DNA from: Paraburkholderia phenoliruptrix
GTDB taxonomy: Bacteria; Pseudomonadota; Gammaproteobacteria; Burkholderiales; Burkholderiaceae
DNA: 64,000 bases
Direction of reading: 5' to 3'
Assembly: GCF_019511605.1 (NCBI RefSeq)
Contig: NZ_JAEUAV010000019.1
Span: forward strand, 1 to 64,000
Positions within the stretch are counted from its first letter, which is position 1. Every line of letters begins with the position of its first letter. Below, piece by piece: positions 61,284-64,000 of this stretch. Under the pieces are notes generated by a model. The model saw only the letters and a list, made by a program, of their open reading frames with translations, made no database searches and had not been told where the DNA came from. The position numbers and the translations under genes are program-made.

Positions 61284-62993
61284 TCAAGCCGGAAAAGCCC
61301 TTTCGATAATTGCCGCATGATCGAGGGTGGCGGGCAGCGTGCCGTACACGCGGCCGCTTTCGCCGCAGCCGTCAGCAAGACGCGTGGCGATGAACGCCTC
61401 GGCCACGGCGGCCGGCGCGTGCGCGACGAGCAGCGTGGCCTGCGCAATCAGCACGATTTGCTGCGCGATGCGCCGCGCCGAGGCCTCGCGATGTTCGGCT
61501 GGCCCGTTCAAGGTCGCGGCGAGCTTGCCGAGCGCGGCGCCCAACGCCGGATGCGCGGCGGCGTCGGCCTGCCATTGGGCGAATAGCGCCTGTGCCGCTT
61601 CGGGTTCGCGCTCCATCGCGCGCAGCACGTCGAGGCACATCACGTTGCCCGAGCCTTCCCAGATGGAATTGACCGGCGCCTCGCGGTAAAAGCGCGCCAT
61701 CGGGCCGGTCTCGACATAGCCGTTGCCGCCCCACACTTCCATCGCCTCGCCGGTGAATTCGAGCGTGCGCTTGCAGACCCAGTATTTCGCGGCCGGCGTC
61801 ACGATGCGCCGCCACGCGCGTTCAGCGAGCGTGGCCGTGGAACTGGCGGCGGAGCTTGCCGGCGCGGCCTCCGCAGACTGCTCGAACGCACGCGCGAGCC
61901 GCATGAACAGCACGGTGGCCGCTTCGGACTCCAGCGCGAGGTCGGCCAGCACGTTGCGCATCAACGGCTGGTCGGCGAGATGGCGGCCGAACGCGCTGCG
62001 ATGGCGCGCATGATGGATTGCCTGCACGAGCGCTGCACGCATCAGCGCCGCGCTGCCGATCACGCAATCGAGCCGCGTGTAGTTCGCCATTTCGATGATG
62101 GTCGGCACACCACGCCCTTCGTCGCCGATCATGATGCCGAACGCGTCGAGGAACTCGACTTCGCTGCTCGCATTCGAGCGGTTGCCGAGCTTGTCTTTCA
62201 GACGCTGGATCTGCACCGCGTTCTTGCTGCCGTCCGGCGTGAAGCGCGGCACGAAGAAGCACGACAGGCCGACGTGATCGTGCGTGCGCGCGAGCACCAG
62301 ATGTGCGTCGCATTGCGGCGCAGAGAAAAACCATTTGTGGCCGATGAGTTCATAAGCGCCGCCGCGCCCGCCGGCGGCAATTGCGCGCGCCTGGGTCTGG
62401 TTGCTGCGCACGTCCGAGCCGCCCTGTTTTTCGGTCATGCCCATGCCGATCATCGCGGAATGCTTTTGCGCGAGGGGCAGGTCGCGCGGATCGTGCTCGC
62501 GCGCATACAGCTTGTCGCGCAGCGTGTCGAAGAGTTGTGGTTCGCGCTGCAACACCGGGATGCTCGCGAACGTCATGGTCAACGGACACAGCGAGCCCGA
62601 TTCGATCTGCGCGTGCAGAAAGTAGCCCGCGCAGCGCGCGGCCATTGCGCCGGGTTGCGGGCCGGAGAACGGCAGCGCGTGCAGCCCCTCGCGACGCAGC
62701 AGCGCGAGCAGCTCGTGCCACGCGGGGTGAAACTCGAGCGCGTCGATCCTCTCGCCACGCGGGCTATGCGTGACCAGTTCGGGCGTGTGACGATTGGCAA
62801 GCTCGGCGAGTGCGAGCGTGTCCGGCGTGGTGAGCGCCGCGCCGTGGCGCAGCAAGGCGTCGCGATGCCATGCGGCGCCGTCGCGCTCCAGCGCATTCGC
62901 GAGCGCGACGTCGGTCGAAAAAAGGTTGTAGTCCGCGAGCGGCGGCACCTGATTGGTGACTTCGTGAGTCTGGCCAAAGCTATGGCGTTGCAT
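61284..62993 (-). CDS. AidB-like acyl-CoA dehydrogenase family protein
   Basis: A 569-residue FAD flavoprotein of the isovaleryl-CoA/AidB branch. FAD and substrate regions include MTEKQGGSDVRSNQTQA, HKWFFSAPQCDAHLVLA and the signature GGNGYVETGPMARFYREAP followed by NSIWEGSGNVMCLDVLR. The extra length over ordinary acyl-CoA dehydrogenases (about 380) matches AidB (about 540). ATG 62993 follows GGAGACAG; the upstream frame to 63191 is low complexity. Likely co-transcribed with the aldehyde dehydrogenase. AidB-type proteins may protect against DNA alkylation; the true substrate here is unknown. Confidence 0.88.
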   Translation of the reverse strand: MQRHSFGQTHEVTNQVPPLADYNLFSTDVALANALERDGAAWHRDALLRHGAALTTPDTLALAELANRHTPELVTHSPRGERIDALEFHPAWHELLALLRREGLHALPFSGPQPGAMAARCAGYFLHAQIESGSLCPLTMTFASIPVLQREPQLFDTLRDKLYAREHDPRDLPLAQKHSAMIGMGMTEKQGGSDVRSNQTQARAIAAGGRGGAYELIGHKWFFSAPQCDAHLVLARTHDHVGLSCFFVPRFTPDGSKNAVQIQRLKDKLGNRSNASSEVEFLDAFGIMIGDEGRGVPTIIEMANYTRLDCVIGSAALMRAALVQAIHHARHRSAFGRHLADQPLMRNVLADLALESEAATVLFMRLARAFEQSAEAAPASSAASSTATLAERAWRRIVTPAAKYWVCKRTLEFTGEAMEVWGGNGYVETGPMARFYREAPVNSIWEGSGNVMCLDVLRAMEREPEAAQALFAQWQADAAAHPALGAALGKLAATLNGPAEHREASARRIAQQIVLIAQATLLVAHAPAAVAEAFIATRLADGCGESGRVYGTLPATLDHAAIIERAFPA

Positions 62994-63376
62994 CTGCTGT
63001 CTCCGTTCGCCGCGGCTTGCGGCAGGCTCGTCGGCGCGCGTTTCCTGCGCGGCATGGTGCGCCCTCGATGCGCTTTGCGCGCGCGGCGGCCGGCAGGGTT
63101 CGCGCTGCGCTGATTGATCGCTGTTCGATCGTCGCGTCTCTGCTGCGTGCTGCCGGACCGCCGTGCGTGAGCCGCTGTTTGAATGCCGCAAGCAGCCCTC
63201 GGGCGGGCGCCTGCGGGTCTTTCATCATAGGGGCGCGGGGGCGCTTGCGTTTAGAGTATTAGCTCTGACGCGAAGCTGCCGCGGCACCGGAAGCCTCCCT
63301 ACAATGCCGGGGAACACACGTAGACAAGTGTGCACGAGACAGGGCATGCGAACAACGCGGCCCATCAGGAGGAGCG

Positions 63377-64000
63377 ATGGAATACGACTACGTCATCGTC
63401 GGCGCCGGGTCGGGCGGCTGTGCGCTCGCGGGCCGTCTCGCGGACAACTGTCCGGACGCGACAATCGCGCTGATCGAAGCGGGCCCGCACACGAAGCGCA
63501 ATCTCTTCGTGAACATGCCGGTGGGCGTCGCCGCGGTGGTGCCGTACCGGCTCAAAACCAACTATGGCTATCTGACGACGCCGCAGCCGGGTCTGGCGGG
63601 CCGCCAGGGTTATCAGCCGCGCGGGCGCGGCGTGGGCGGCTCGAGTGCAATCAACGCGATGATCTACACGCGCGGCCATCCGCTCGATTACGACGAATGG
63701 GCCCAACTCGGCTGTGAAGGCTGGTCATGGCAGGAGGTGCTGCCGTACTTTCGCCGCGCCGAGGGCAACGAGCGCGGCGCGAGCGCGTGGCACGGCGACG
63801 GCGGCCCGCTCACCGTGTCGGACCTGCGCTACCGCAATCCGTTTTCGAAGCGGTTCGTGCAGGCCGCGCTGGAAGCGGGCTACCAGCCGAACGACGACTT
63901 CAACGGCGAACAGCAGGAGGGCATCGGCTTTTATCAGGTCACGCAGCGCGACGGCCGGCGTTGCAGCGTGGCGCGCGCATACATCTACGACCGCGAGCGC
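63377..64000 (+). CDS. GMC-family oxidoreductase (choline dehydrogenase-like), cut by the window end
   Basis: The first 208 residues of an FAD-linked GMC oxidoreductase. The dinucleotide-binding start is YDYVIVGAGSGGCALAGRLA, the family signature RGRGVGGSSAINAMIYTRG lies near residue 80, and the following WSWQEVLPYFRRAEGNE is characteristic. The reading frame is open to the last base of the window. AGGAGGAG lies five bases before the ATG. It is divergent from the acyl-CoA dehydrogenase; choline or another alcohol is the likely substrate. Confidence 0.9.
   Translation, partial: MEYDYVIVGAGSGGCALAGRLADNCPDATIALIEAGPHTKRNLFVNMPVGVAAVVPYRLKTNYGYLTTPQPGLAGRQGYQPRGRGVGGSSAINAMIYTRGHPLDYDEWAQLGCEGWSWQEVLPYFRRAEGNERGASAWHGDGGPLTVSDLRYRNPFSKRFVQAALEAGYQPNDDFNGEQQEGIGFYQVTQRDGRRCSVARAYIYDRER

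Overview
The window is a high-GC chromosomal segment from a betaproteobacterium, most likely Burkholderia sensu lato (Paraburkholderia-like). This rests on gene order, codon bias, the H-NS type and a dispersed repeat that resembles Paraburkholderia intergenic repeats; no database search was possible. About 55 kb of the 64 kb is one near-complete flagellar and chemotaxis locus. I see no tRNA, rRNA, CRISPR array, phage or transposase.

Layout. 1-4 kb: direct repeats, a Cof-type HAD phosphatase, aquaporin aqpZ, an H-NS-family protein and a GT4 glycosyltransferase. 4.4-17.4 kb (+): master regulator flhDC, then motAB, a first CheY-like protein, cheA, cheW, a chemoreceptor, cheR, cheD, cheB, cheY and cheZ. 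17.6-19.5 kb: a DUF2844/DUF3443 pair. 19.7-27.1 kb (+): flhB, flhA, flhF, flhG and fliA. 27.1-27.8 kb (-): a hicAB toxin-antitoxin module. 28.1-30.8 kb (-): flgN, flgM, flgA. 31.0-38.9 kb (+): flgBCDEFGHIJ. 39.1-43.5 kb (+): a YcgR-type PilZ brake, then flgKL. 43.6-48.2 kb (-): fliLMNOPQR. 48.4-49.0 kb: a large inverted repeat. 49.0-56.3 kb (-): fliFGHIJK. 56.5-59.7 kb (+): fliE, fliS, fliT, a second fliK-like gene and a stand-alone FlhB C-terminal homologue. 59.8-64 kb: an aldehyde dehydrogenase, an AidB-like acyl-CoA dehydrogenase and a truncated GMC oxidoreductase, all unrelated to motility.

How it works together. FlhDC should switch on class II operons. Five of these (flhB, flhF, flgA, flgB, fliF) share a motif at a fixed distance from a -10 box: YTATYC, then a -10 hexamer starting 32-33 bp later. 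FliA (sigma28) is made from the flhBAFG-fliA region, held by FlgM, and should then fire class III units. Good sigma28-type promoters (TAAAGTTT-N11/12-GCCGATAA) lie before motA, flgM, ycgR, flgK and fliS. The filament genes fliC and fliD are not in the window.

Most notable: four VELF repeats on the CheD tail; a FlhG with cysteine in place of the Walker A lysine; a FlgA more than twice the usual size; a pepsin-like twin DTG/DSG signature in the DUF3443 lipoprotein; a sigma28-controlled second FliK/FlhB-C pair; and the shared class II promoter architecture.
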